Assembly: GCA_013350285.1 (NCBI GenBank)
Contig: JAAXWG010000003.1
Span: 1-64,000, forward strand
Source of the DNA: Candidatus Altimarinota bacterium
GTDB taxonomy: Bacteria > Patescibacteriota > Gracilibacteria > BD1-5 > UBA6164
Length of the DNA stretch: 64,000 bases
Direction of reading: 5' to 3'
Of the stretch, positions 1-10,957 are shown piece after piece. The notes under the pieces are model-generated. The model was not told the DNA's origin, did no database searches, and was given only the letters and a program-made list of their open reading frames with translations. The translations under genes were made by a program, and so were the position numbers. The stretch's first letter is position 1. Each line of letters starts with the position of its first letter.

Positions 1-1650
1 CCAGTTAAAAGTCCCCCTATCTGCCTTTCAGGCATCTTTCCCCCCAAGGGAGAAAGAAAAAAGACAGGAATTATTCCCTTTCTCCTTTTGGGGGATAGGG
101 TGAGGGATAGGGGGAGTATTTATTGGAAAATATTCTTGAGCAACTGTTTCATTGTAACCAAAAGGACTAAGAGAACTAGGAAAAAATTCTCCCCATTCTT
201 GCTCCCCCTGCTTCACTATCGCTCAGCTTTCCCCCTCAATTGAGGGGGATTTAGGGGGAGTCATCATATGTTCTATTATTTTTGGAACAAGAGCTTCATA
301 TTCTTCTTTTGTATATTGTTTATTGAGGATACAATAAGATTTATTTTTGAGTCAAACACATCAAAAACAATTATTTGAATAATATATTTGGAAAGAATAT
401 ATTATATTACTTGATTCTACTAAATCCATTGAAAATAAATTATTTCTTCCCCATCATACACGAGTAAATTCATAGCAATATTCTAGGTTTCATCCTCTTC
501 CATCATAGCAATTTTTTGATTCTTCGGCAAGTATAAATTTACTATCTTCACTTCAATAAATATCGTAAGCATCAAAAACATTTTTACAATCTTTTAAATA
601 ATCTCAACTACAATTTTCACAATGTATGTTTTGATTGCATTTATATATTTGAGAGTAAATAAAAGAAAAACATTTATGAATAAAATCCTTATTATTGGCT
701 TGTTTTTTTATATGTTCAAACTCTTCTTTTGAAACAGGAGAATTAAAAATATGATATTTTTTATTTTTTAAATTTGCACATCCTATACAATTATCACACC
801 CCTCAAGATTTCTACAATAATAACAATTTTTACATCAATGTAAAGTATTTCCATAATAACAATTATAGCAATCATTAGAGTTAATACATTCATAACAATT
901 TTGCGAATAATAGGTTCAAAAACAATCAATTATATTTTTTCATCCATATATTTGATTGGAATAATATATATTTTCTGGATCATAATAAACAACATAACTC
1001 ATATAACAATTTTTTGCAGAATGTATGTAATTACTAAAATTTGAATTTTCAGTATTTGAATTTAGTAAAGAATAAAGTGGGGATTTTTTCATAAGTTTAT
1101 CAAACTGCTCAAAAAAGCTTGTAGAAAAATCAAAATCACAAGCATAATCAAGTCCATCTCACCAAGTATCACTCCACCAAATATTTTGGTCATACACTTT
1201 GTAGGGTTTATCAGGAGAATAGATTGAAATAATATCTTTCCCACTAAAATCACATTTTCTTTTATAGAGTTTTCTTTCATTACGAAAACTTGTTCGTCTT
1301 TGCTCTCTGCATTGAGGACAAAGAGTTGGTGAAGGAATGAGGTATTTTATTTTTCCGTTTCATAGGTCTTTAAGTCCGGACCCTTGAGAGTCCGAATTAA
1401 GACCGGTCTCATGAAAAGAGACCGGTCTTTGAGATACTGCCTCTTTTGTTCCCCCTCAATTGAGGGGGATATTTTCTTTTACTCCTTTCTCCCTTGGGGG
1501 GAAAACTTGTTTTAACCCTGGTATTGAAAAAGAAACCCCGGGGTTTGGGAATATTGGACTTACTCTTTCATAAAATTCTAAGTCTTTGTCAGTTATATCA
1601 AAACTTGTATTACACTGTTTACAGATTTTTGTTTCTGCGATTTTTTCCAT
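1..1650 (-). CDS. Cys-rich zinc-ribbon repeat protein, C-terminus cut by window edge
   Basis: Continuous in code 25 from ATG at 1650 to the left edge; the last ~110 residues lie outside. The N-terminus has a zinc-ribbon pair (CKQC near residue 11, CPQC after the first insert), then the repeat region rich in N-C-Y motifs, then a conserved EEYEALVPKIIEHMM segment. It is a close paralogue of the plus-strand gene at 14163-16073. Three in-frame inserts built of palindromes lie at about 1359-1549, 195-262 and 3-122; the second is absent from the paralogue. Function unknown; the Cys pattern suggests metal binding. A TTG six codons upstream (1668) is an alternative start, but the paralogue supports the ATG. 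Confidence 0.85.
3..122 (-). repeat. in-frame palindromic element, copy in the 5'-most gene (site 3)
   Basis: A G/C-run-rich stretch, unlike its AT-rich host, made of complementary halves (CCCCCCAAGGGAGAAAG against CTTTCTCC...GGGGG). It is translated in frame between the conserved words YFPIN and the downstream W. At the same site the paralogue at 14163-16073 carries a different insert bounded by AGACCGGTCTT. Confidence 0.7.
195..262 (-). repeat. in-frame palindromic element with CCCCCTCAATTGAGGGGG core (site 2)
   Basis: A perfect 18-bp palindrome plus flanking C-runs adds about 20 residues (TPPKSPSIEGES...) between HMM and EWGEFF. The paralogue at 15,500 reads HMMKTGEWGEFF without it, giving a clean empty-site comparison. 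Confidence 0.8.
1359..1549 (-). repeat. composite in-frame palindromic insert (site 1)
   Basis: Between the conserved words VSPIF and KYLIP lie several consecutive palindromes: ACCCCGGGGT, a CTTTCTCCCTTGGGGGG arm, CCCCCTCAATTGAGGGGG, the repeated AGACCGGTCT decamer, and a TCCGGA/GGGTCC-type hairpin. All are read in frame and add about 60 residues. The paralogue on the plus strand has a shorter insert at the same junction. Confidence 0.75.
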
Positions 1651-1658
1651 AAGTATTT

Positions 1659-3143
1659 TTAAAATCAAAAGTTTATTTTTATTCTATCCATCCAATGAAT
1701 TTCTGGAAGAGGAAGAGAATATTTCATCAAAAAATCATATTCATGTTTTGTGATTCTATAATAGTTTCATTTTTCATCTTTGATAATTTTTTCAAGTATA
1801 AGAGGACTTATTTTCCAGTTTCCATTTGAGTCAAAACCTTGGAAAGACGAAAGATTTCTTATCTCTATTGTTTCAATATTTTCGGGAATATCCACTTTTA
1901 TTTTTTCATCTCGCCACATAAATCAAGCTTTAGTAACTTCTTCTTTACTAAAATTTCAGAGTAAAAAAGCAAGAGTGTCATTAAAATAAAATGGATTTAT
2001 ATATCATGGGAAAAATTTTCATAAGAGATTATCATTTTCCATTTGTGAAAAAATTTTTTCTGCAAGTATTTCCCACTCTTCTTTTGAATATTGTTTATTG
2101 AGAATACAATAAGATTTATTTTGAAGTCCAATACATCCAAGGCAATGGGAACATTTATTGAGAAAATATGAATAATATATTTGTGAACATCAAGTAATAT
2201 TCATAGAATTATAAATATTTTCTCCATTTGCTCACATAATTCCATAGAGATTATTTGCAGTTCTTGCTCATCAAAAAATAACATCAAACATATTTTCATT
2301 TCCATCAATTCCTCAAACGAGAATAAGATTTTTCCCATTTTTTGAGTTATAGCTAAAATAACCATTTTTTACATTTTCTGAGTTTATGACAGCACTTCCT
2401 ACAACATCATGGGAATTAATATTTTTTCATCCTTTTGGAAGATTTAAAAACCAGTCAAGAAACTTTTCTTTTTCTTTCAAAATCTTCTTTTTTTCTTCTA
2501 GATATTCTTCTTTTGAATAGGATTTATTTTTTATATGATAGGAAGCATTTTCAAGACTATCACAAAAAATACATTCATTACAACCATTTAAATTACTAGA
2601 AAAATATATTTCTCTACAATTATTTAAAAATTTTGAATAAAATATTTTATATGAATTAAGAATACTTGTGCTTTGATAAATATTTTCTGAATTCGCTCAA
2701 ATAGCGAGTCAGTTTATTACATTGGTGCAATTATCTTTTACAGAAATACCATAGAGAATATTTTCACAATTATTGATGACTGCCACACACATATAGACAT
2801 TTTTTGAATTGAGAGCCATATCACTATAGTCTGCATTTTGATTTCCTCCATAATCAATGAGCTGAAAAATATCTGTTTCAAGAAAAAGAGTTTTATAATT
2901 TTCAAAGAAATTTTTGGAAAAATCATAATCTTTTCCCTTTTTTAAGAGCTCATCTCTTGTCTCTTGAAATTCTTTTGTCGTTATTATTTTTTTTATTCTT
3001 TCCGTTTTCGGAAATTTTGATATGAGTCAATTATTTTTTTGAAAAGTAAAAGTTGCCCAACTTCCTATTTCCATAATAAAATCTCTAAAAATTGTTTGTT
3101 TTCTTTTTTCTCTGATTTTTTCTTGGTATTCTTGGATAGACAT
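1659..3143 (-). CDS. Cys/Asn repeat protein, paralogue B
   Basis: 494 residues from ATG 3143 to TAA. Starts MSIQEYQEKIREKRK, followed by a segment ending in EIGSWATF. The body is an irregular repeat of N-C/S-x-N-I-Y-x-S units like those in the neighbouring paralogues, with repeated KEEY/LEEKKKI linkers. It ends LPLPEIHWMDR. It lacks the N-terminal CxxC zinc ribbon seen in the 1-1650 and 14163-16073 paralogues. The stop lies 8 bases upstream of the next ATG (1650), so the three minus-strand paralogues are probably cotranscribed. No palindromic insert is present, so it serves as the empty-site reference for the 3166-4698 gene. Function unknown; the periodicity could suit a beta-solenoid. Confidence 0.85.
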
Positions 3144-3165
3144 AAAAAAGTATTAAGGAAATAAT

Positions 3166-4698
3166 TTATATTTTTATATTGAGTTTTACCCTTTCTATCC
3201 AATGAATTTCTGGAAGAGGAAGTCAATATTTTTCTAGAAATTCATATTCTTGTTTTACTATTTTGTAGTAATTTCCATTTGAATCAATAATTACTTTTTC
3301 CATTATTTCAGGATTTATTTTCCAGTTTCCATTTGAATCAAATCATTGATAATCAGAAAGAAACTCCCCCTTAATCCCCCTCAATTGAGGGGGAAAACTA
3401 GGTGATAGCAAAGTAGGGAGAGTTGTGTAAATAATCTCCATTCCTTCAGGAATATCTGCTTTAATACTTTCATCTCTCCACATAAATCAAGCTTTTATAA
3501 TCTCTTCTTTAGAAAAATCTATTATAAGGGAAGCAAGAGTATCATTAAAATAATAAGGATTCATAGAGGCAGGAAAATATTTTCCAAGACTTCCATCTTT
3601 TTCCATAGTAGAAAATATTTCCTCAACTTTTTTCTCCCACTCTTCTTTTAAATATTCTTTATTAAATATACAATAAGATTTATTTTGAAGATTTATACAT
3701 CCAAGACAAAAAGAACAGGAATCAAGATTATAACAATAATAAATATTTGAAGAGCGAATAATTCATTTTGAAAGATAAATATTTTGTGATCATCCTCAAG
3801 CTCAATTTACACCATATATATCACTATTTCCTACAGTTCACCCATCACAAAAATCATACATATTTTCATTTTGATTTTCTCATCATAAAAACATTATATT
3901 TCTCCCATTTTTCACTCTATAACATATAAAACCATTTTCTACATTTTCAGATTCTCTTACAAAGTATGATTGAACAATATTTATTCATTGATTTTCTCAT
4001 TTTGTTTTTAAATTTTTGAATAAATCAAAGAATTTTTCCTTATTTTTTAATATTTCGTTTTTTTTCTTTCAATATTCTTCATGAGAATATTCCTTATTTT
4101 CTATACAATATTTTTTATTTTCTAGTTTATTACAGAGAATGCATTCAGAACATCCTATAAGATTTGTAGAAAACCAAATATTGCTTGAACTAATAATATA
4201 TTTTGAATAAAAAATATTAGTTGATTCTATAACTCAAGTTCAAAAGTAGATATTATCACAATTATTCCAAACAATAACACTATTGAAAACATTATGAGAA
4301 TTTTCTTTTACACTAAAAGAATAAAATATATTTGATACATCTCGTATAACAGTATTACTGAGATAACAATTTTTTGCAAAAGATAATTTATTTGTATATT
4401 CACAATTTTCGCTTGCTGTATGATGAATAAAACATTCTTGTTCTATATTTTTAAAAAATTCGCTAAACTGATACAAAAAAGGTTTATCTTTTTGTATTTC
4501 TTGAGAAAAACTATTTTTTTCTCCTTTTCATATAGCAACAAGATTTATTACTCTATCGCTTGGTGGATAACTTGAAATAAGTCATTGATTTTTATAAAAA
4601 TTAAAAGAATCCCAACTAGCTATTTCCATTACAAATTCTCTAAAAGGAGTATTTTTTCTTTTTTCTTTTATTTTTTCTTGAAAGTATTGCAGAGACAT
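3166..4698 (-). CDS. Cys/Asn repeat protein, paralogue C, with palindromic insert
   Basis: 510 residues from ATG 4698. Same architecture as the 1659-3143 protein: MSLQYFQEKIKEKRK start, EIASWDSF, irregular N-x-x-N-I-Y-type repeats, KEEW/KEEI linkers, end LPLPEIHWIER. Compared with that paralogue it has about 20 extra residues (TLPTLLSPSFPPQLRG...) upstream of the shared QGFDSNGNW word, encoded by the CCCCCTCAATTGAGGGGG palindrome and flanks. UGA supplies many Gly codons. Function unknown. It lies 22 bases before the next paralogue and 62 bases after the VirD4-like gene, in the same direction. Confidence 0.85.
3358..3425 (-). repeat. in-frame palindromic element in paralogue C
   Basis: The CCCCCTCAATTGAGGGGG core with a TTAA-linked CCCCC run, in the opposite orientation relative to its host gene from the 195-262 copy. 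It gives the peptide SFPPQLRGIKGEF here and TPPKSPSIEGES there. Absent from the tandem paralogue 1659-3143. Confidence 0.8.
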
Positions 4699-4760
4699 AA
4701 AAAAAGTATTATGAATAATTTATTTTTATAATACTTTTTTATTTGGTAGTTTCAAGTTTT

Positions 4761-7016
4761 TTATATGATAGGTTCTGAAAAATCAGAAAGTTTATTGATG
4801 ACATCTTTGTGTTCTTCTTGGACACTCTTCTTTGCTTCTATTACACTTCTATTATATTTTGATCTTGAAATTTTATAAATACTTTCAATATAATCATGGG
4901 AAATTTTTGCATCAGGAGTATAGACACTTTTAAGTGAAAATGGGTCTTTTACCTGTCATTTTACAAGAAGTTTACAATAAAATTCTCTTTGATTGAGATT
5001 CGCTAAATCATAAGCTTCAAGAAAAGGATCAAAATGCTTTGCCATATAGAGAGCATCTTCACTAGAAATTCTGAAACTTATAAGAGTTCACACATTTCAA
5101 AAAAGGGCATCAGAAATATTTGCTGGGATTTGTTTTACAAATTGATGGGCGACAGAAAGAGAAAGACCATACTTTCTTGCTTCAGAGAGAATTTCATTAA
5201 AAGTTTCTGTTGCAAAATTTTGAAACTCGTCCACATAAAGGAAAAAAGGAGTTCTGTCTTTTTTTGCAATTCCTTGTCTTCCCATAGCCGCTTGAAATAT
5301 TTTTGTAACAAACATAGCTCCCAAAAATCCCATAATTTCTTCTTGAAGTTTTCATTTTGGAAGTTTGATGAGAAGAATTTTTTGTTTATCCATCATTTCT
5401 CTAAAATCAAGTTTATTTTCATGACTTGAAAAAATATTTTTAAGTATATCTATGGAAAGGAGTTGTCCAACTTTATTCAAAATTGGCATAATTGCTTCAG
5501 TATTAAATTGTTGACTCCATCATGCAAATTCATTGGTCCAGAAGTTTCTTACGACATCATCTTCTATTGCTTCAATCATATCGTAACGAAAATCTTTATC
5601 AGTAAGAGCTCTAATAATATCAAAAAGAGTAGATCCTTCCTTATCAAGTAAAGCAAGAAATACCATTCTAAGAACATGTTCAAGTTTAGGATTCCAGTTA
5701 CTTCCAAAAAATTTCTTAAAAATATCAATAAATCATTTTGCAAGAATTTGTTTACTTTCAGTTTCTTTTACATCAAGAGGGTTAAAACAAAAAGGAAATT
5801 TTTCATCCGTTGGATCAAAAATAATAACATCATTAATTCTTTCTTGAGGGATATGAGTCATTACTTCTTCTATCAAATCTCCATGAGGATCAATAACCCC
5901 TATTCCTTTTCATTGCCTTAAATCATCTATCATAAGACTGGTAAGAAATTTGGATTTTCAGGTTCCTGTTTTTCCTATGACATAAAGATGCCTAAGCCTA
6001 TCTTCGTCAAATATTCAAACAGGAACTTTGATACTTCTATAATCAGATATTCATACAATATTTGCTTCTTTTGGATAATTTTTTGCGATAACTTCTCTAT
6101 TTTTTAACATATCTGAATCAAAGATAGGAACTCCTATAGGCAGAGCAAGTTTTCTTGCAGTAACTTTTAAAAGAGAAGTTTCACTTTTTGGTCTATTTGG
6201 AAAATGAAATATACTTGATATTTCTTCAGCATTATAAATATATTTTTTAAATTTTACTCATGATATATTAAAATGAGTAATAGAATTTACTTTTGAATGA
6301 ACTTTGAGATGAAATTGATTGAGTGGGTAATTTTTGAATATAGAAAAATTATTAAATAATGATTTTAATTTTCATTTTGCCATATTTTTTGTTTCAGATT
6401 GAACAATGATATATATTTTTGTTTTAAAAAGCTCTTGTTCAAGCTTATATTTAAAATACTTTTCTCATAAATCTTTCCATCAAGATTGTATTTTGTGATT
6501 AAAAATATATTTAAAAAATTTAAAAATAAGTCCAATTTTAAATTTAAAATATTGCCATTTTGATTGAATAAAAAAATGAAAACTTTCCACAACAATAGGT
6601 TCTATTTCAACAAAAATTCCTACTCTATCTCTAGTTACTCATAGATTTTCAAAACTTCTAAAAAGATTAAAAACAAATTCAGTATTATCATTTGTAGAAT
6701 ATTTAAAAGGAAAAAACCAATTATTTTCTAATATTAATTCTCAAACTATTGTTTTTGCTGGGTCAAAATTCCAAACTCATTTATCATCAACAGTAACTTG
6801 AAAATCGTTAAAATAAGTATAAAATTGTGATTCAAATGCAGGGTAGGTCACATCATCTGAACTAAAACTATAAAAAATTTCTCATTTCAGATAGTTTATT
6901 CCAAATATCATTTTTCTTTCTTCAAGAGTTTTTCCTATATCTTCAAAAAACTCTTTTATGTAAGTTTTCCCTTTTTCGTAGGAATGAAATATTTTTACAA
7001 GATAAGTTTTGTACAT
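4761..7016 (-). CDS. VirD4/TraG-like ATPase (type IV secretion coupling-protein family)
   Basis: 751 residues. Walker A VIGKTGTGKSKF near residue 350 (the last P-loop Gly is UGA), the conserved GIGVIDPHGDL shortly after, Walker B FFLYVDEF near 590, and a following sensor segment (RKYGLSLSVAHQF). These define the VirD4/TraG/TraD family of DNA- or protein-pumping hexameric ATPases, normally at the membrane. The N-terminal ~330 residues are family-variable and contain no obvious pair of membrane helices. No relaxase or other mating-pair gene is in view, so a role in secretion, DNA uptake or pilus function is open. It sits 91 bases downstream of map. Confidence 0.85.
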
Positions 7017-7107
7017 TTTACTCTTTTAAAAAGATTATATAATCATAATAAATATAGCAGATTTAAATGAAAAAATCAAATATATTTGACAAAATTGATA
7101 TTATTTT

Positions 7108-7851
7108 TTAGATTATTATTTCAGGATATCAATCAGTAATAAGAATGGTGTGTTCAAATTGGCTTCAAAGACTTTTATTTTTTACATATATTTCCCATCA
7201 TCCTTTATCATATATTTCTCAAGAACTAAATCCTATAATAGGTTCAATAGCAAGGAGCATTCAAGCTTTTATCTTTTCTCAAGAATGAGGTTTTCCATAG
7301 TTATAGATATAGGGTTTTTCATGGATAGTTTTTCCTATTCCATGACCTGTTAGATCTTTGATAATATAAAATCAAGATGATTCTACATGTTTTTGTATTG
7401 CATATCCTATATCTCAAGTTGTATTTCAGTCTCTTGCTTGTTCTATTCCTTTATAGAGAGCTTCTTCATTTACTTTTAAAAATTTTTCTATTTTTTTATC
7501 ATGAGATCCATCCCCAATAATCATAGAAAAAGCAGCATCTGTATTCACTCAATATTTTTTATCCTTTACTCAAAAATCAAACTTCACTACATCTCATTTT
7601 TGAAAAATTGTTTTTTTATTTGGTACTCAGTGGACAACAGCATCATTTACACTAATACAAATATTTGCTGGAAATCAATAAACTCACTTAAAGGCTGGAA
7701 GAAAGCCAAATTCTTTACAAATTTTTCAGCACATTTCATCTATTTCCCATGAGCTTACTCACGGCTTAGCTTTCTTTTTTATTTCATCAAATACAATTTT
7801 ATGTACTTTTGCATTTTCTCTCAGCATTTCTATTTCTTTTTTTTGGAGCAT
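7108..7851 (-). CDS. map: methionine aminopeptidase, type I
   Basis: 247 residues, typical for type I MetAP. Cytosolic; removes the initiator Met. The binuclear-metal ligands are visible: Asp in VKFDFGV, Asp in NTDAAF, His in GHGIGKTIHE, Glu in AIEPII and Glu in FEHTIL. Substrate His is in AVVHGVPN. Over a dozen UGA codons fall on family glycines. Start ATG 7851 lies 15 bases after the stop of the preceding secreted protein gene, so it is probably cotranscribed. Its catalytic set is complete and I see no oddity other than the code. Confidence 0.95.
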
Positions 7852-7866
7852 ATTTCGTTTGTTATT

Positions 7867-9171
7867 TTAATTACATTTTCCCATTCAATTTCCTTGATCA
7901 TTACAAACTTTTTGTGATATAGGAATTATTTCATCAAGTCTTTTTATTGTCTGTATAAGTTCAATATGAAGTTTGCTAAATCGTGCATAGACTTTTTCAT
8001 CACTATCATCTTGTAATTGTGCAAAAGCAAGTTCACTTAAATAAATAGTCTCTATTTCTTTTTCTAGTTGAGAAGATCTATCTATTTCTTCATTTACCTC
8101 TGCCATATTTTGTATGGTGATATCTGTATTTGTTGTTCAATTTTTACTTTGGGAGCTTGTTTTTTTATTGTATATTTGAAGTACAGTTTCATTAAAATCA
8201 TCAAGTTGTTCATAGATTTTTCTTCCCATATTTGAAAAGGTATTGCTTAAAAAATTATTATTTATAGAAAAAAATCCATTGTCATTATATGCTTCTAAAT
8301 TTCCCATAATAATACTTGTATTTTCAGTAGATACTCATTGTCTCGCAAGTTCTTTTAATAGGAGAATTCTCTCAGTTTCTCTTTCTTTTGATTTTTCTTG
8401 ATTTCAAATAAGCATATTCCAAGCATCTACCCAAGTTTGAATTCATTTTCTTCCTTTTTTATTTAATTCAGTAATAGAGTTTATTGATTCTTCTATTTTT
8501 TGAGTGGAATTTCATTCACATCGAGAGCAAGTTTCTGCTGTACTTGAATCATAATAATTTTCCATATCACTAAAAAAAGTTTCTTTTACGAGAACTATAC
8601 TTTTTGTATTTTTTTCTGATCTTCATCTTATACTTGCTATAAAATAACTTTTTACTTCTTTGGTATTTGTTAATAATTGTGTTAATATATAAGAAGCCTC
8701 ATTTCAACTTATACTTTCACATTTTATTTCTTCAAGTCATTTACATGGATCTGTTATAATAACATCTTTGTATCATCTTTTTGCTATTGTTTCAAATGTT
8801 TGTTGTAATTTATCTTCTTCTTTTTTTAATAATTCAAAGTCTCTTTTTATTTCATAAGGAACATCTTGTCAAAGAGGAAAAGTAGTATAATAATCTAATT
8901 CTGAAAAATATTCATTCCAATTAAATATGGTATTAAATCATTTTATTATAGTTTTTTGCATTTTCGTTTTTGTTGTTGTTTCTGATTTTCCACTTTTTCT
9001 TAATTCTGCTTGAACATTTCTTTTAATGGTTTCCATAGTATCTATAAAATTTGTAAGGACTTCTGGTGGAGAATCTTTTATTTTACAGTCACTACAAGTA
9101 CTATCTGCAAAACTATGAGATATATTGAAAAGAGAAAGTAATAAAAATGTGATAAAAATTTTTCTTTTCAT
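7867..9171 (-). CDS. secreted coiled-coil protein of unknown function
   Basis: 434 residues. A clear signal peptide (MKRKIFITFLLLSLF...SHSFA^DS) is followed by a CSDC pair, then a long, charged, largely helical region with predicted coiled-coil character and one more CSRC pair near the middle. No enzymatic motif recognised. It starts 2 bases after the stop of the larger secreted protein (9174-10847) and is followed 15 bases later by map, so the two exported proteins are translationally close-coupled. Downstream in the same direction is the VirD4-like ATPase. A shared secretion function is possible but not shown. Confidence 0.8.
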
Positions 9172-9173
9172 AA

Positions 9174-10847
9174 TTAGCTTTTGTGAATAGGTATTTTATT
9201 CATTTGTTCTACAATTGCAGCAAGAGCAGAAATATAATCATTAAATGATCAAGAAAATCTTTCTAATTCTATAAATTCTTGAAACATAATATTATTATCT
9301 TCACCAAGAGCAACTTTATCAATAGATTTTGATACAAAATTATTTTTTTCTTCGTTTAATGTCCATGTTGATTCAGATTCTTTTAAATTAAGTGCTTTTT
9401 TTGCAACTTCAGGGTAGCTCAATTCTGCACTATTTTTTATACTCTTCATTTCTTTTTCTGTTCATAAAAATTGTTGAATACTATTTGGGGTATTAAAATC
9501 TAAACCATTGTTTTTATAATATTCTTCAAGCATAGATAAAAATGAATATTCTCCTTTATCATTATTTTCTTCATTTTCGTTATTTTCTTGCTCTTTTTCT
9601 TGATTATCTATATTAAGAATAGGTGGAGACCTCTTTTGTATTTGAACCCCCATATGAAATATACTAGGAAGATCTAAATCCATCAATCCAAGCTCAAAAT
9701 TATTTGTTGTCATTTTTGATTGTACAAGGGAGGTATTTGCAAATTTTTTGAGATGTTCATTTGATTTTGTGACGAGTCATTCTATGCTTGATGTGTCTTT
9801 TCATGCACCAAGAATTTCTTGGTTATGAGTAACAAATTCTATTTCTATACAAAAAAATCCATCACAAGGCCAAATACTATTATCATTTACTTCTTCATAT
9901 CAGGTATCTGTATAAGTATCTTCTCAATAAGTATTTAGTTTATAAAAAAGAGGACTATCATTTCATTGTTCTATATTTCAAGAAGAAGTTCATTTTCAAA
10001 GAGCATTTTTTGAGTTTTCTTTTAAAAGGGTTGCTATATCTTTTTCACTTAATCCACTTGCTAACATAAGAGTATTTGTATCCTCACTACAAACATAATT
10101 TGAATTATAGGTTCATGGTGAGATATAAAGAGGATAAGAATTATTATTTAAGGGAGAGGAGGGGAGTATAGACGAATTATTGGAAGAATTAGCATCATTT
10201 TCATTACCTCATAAATTTTCGTCATCATTTTCTTCATTTCATCAAAATAATCAATGTAACATATCAGAGAATGACTCATCTAGATCACTGTTTTCTTCAC
10301 CATTATATTCACTTTCTTGAATAAATATTATTTTCTCAATTTCTTTTATATCATTTATTAAATCAAAAGGAGAATTATTTGTATCACCATCTGAATAAAG
10401 TCAAATTCTTGAAATTTCATAAGTTTTTTTAGTTTTTTCTTGGCTTTCTTCCTTGATATTATCACTTATTTCTTTTACGAGGTACATATAAGATTTAAGA
10501 GTATCATAACTAATATTTTTATCTTTATTTAAACATTTTTCATCTATACTTGATTTTAATGTATTTATATCTCCATTTTTGATTTCTTCTATAGAGTCAA
10601 TATCTAGATTTTTTATACAAGGAGAATATCATTTTATAACAAGAATGTTATTTATTTTTTCAGTTATTGTTTTTTCTCATTGTTCTGTAAATTCATACTC
10701 ATACATCTTTTCTTCATATTCATCAATTCATTCATCAATAGTATTATAAATATCTATTCATAAATCTCCATCCAAAAAAGCCTTTGTAAGTAAAGGAGAG
10801 AAAAGAGTTAAGAAGAATGTAATATACAATAGTATTTTTTTTTGCAT
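9174..10847 (-). CDS. large secreted acidic protein of unknown function
   Basis: 557 residues, starting MQKKILLYITFFLTLFSPLLTKAF, a signal peptide. The mature part is acidic, with a low-complexity D/N/E/G-rich stretch around residues 200-225, a Ser/Asn/Pro linker, several isolated Cys residues (PCIKN, EKCLN, VCSED, WPCDGFFC) and an E/N-rich segment near residue 400. No domain recognised. The gene ends 2 bases before the next secreted protein gene and begins 111 bases after the end of clpC. High UGA use is like its neighbours, giving no sign of recent transfer. Confidence 0.8.
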
Positions 10848-10957
10848 TATTTTTCTTGCTTATATTTATAATTAATGCCAAGTATAATAATTTTATGCCT
10901 TTTTACTACATAAATATATTTTAAAATATTGACAAATCTATATTTATATAGTTATAA

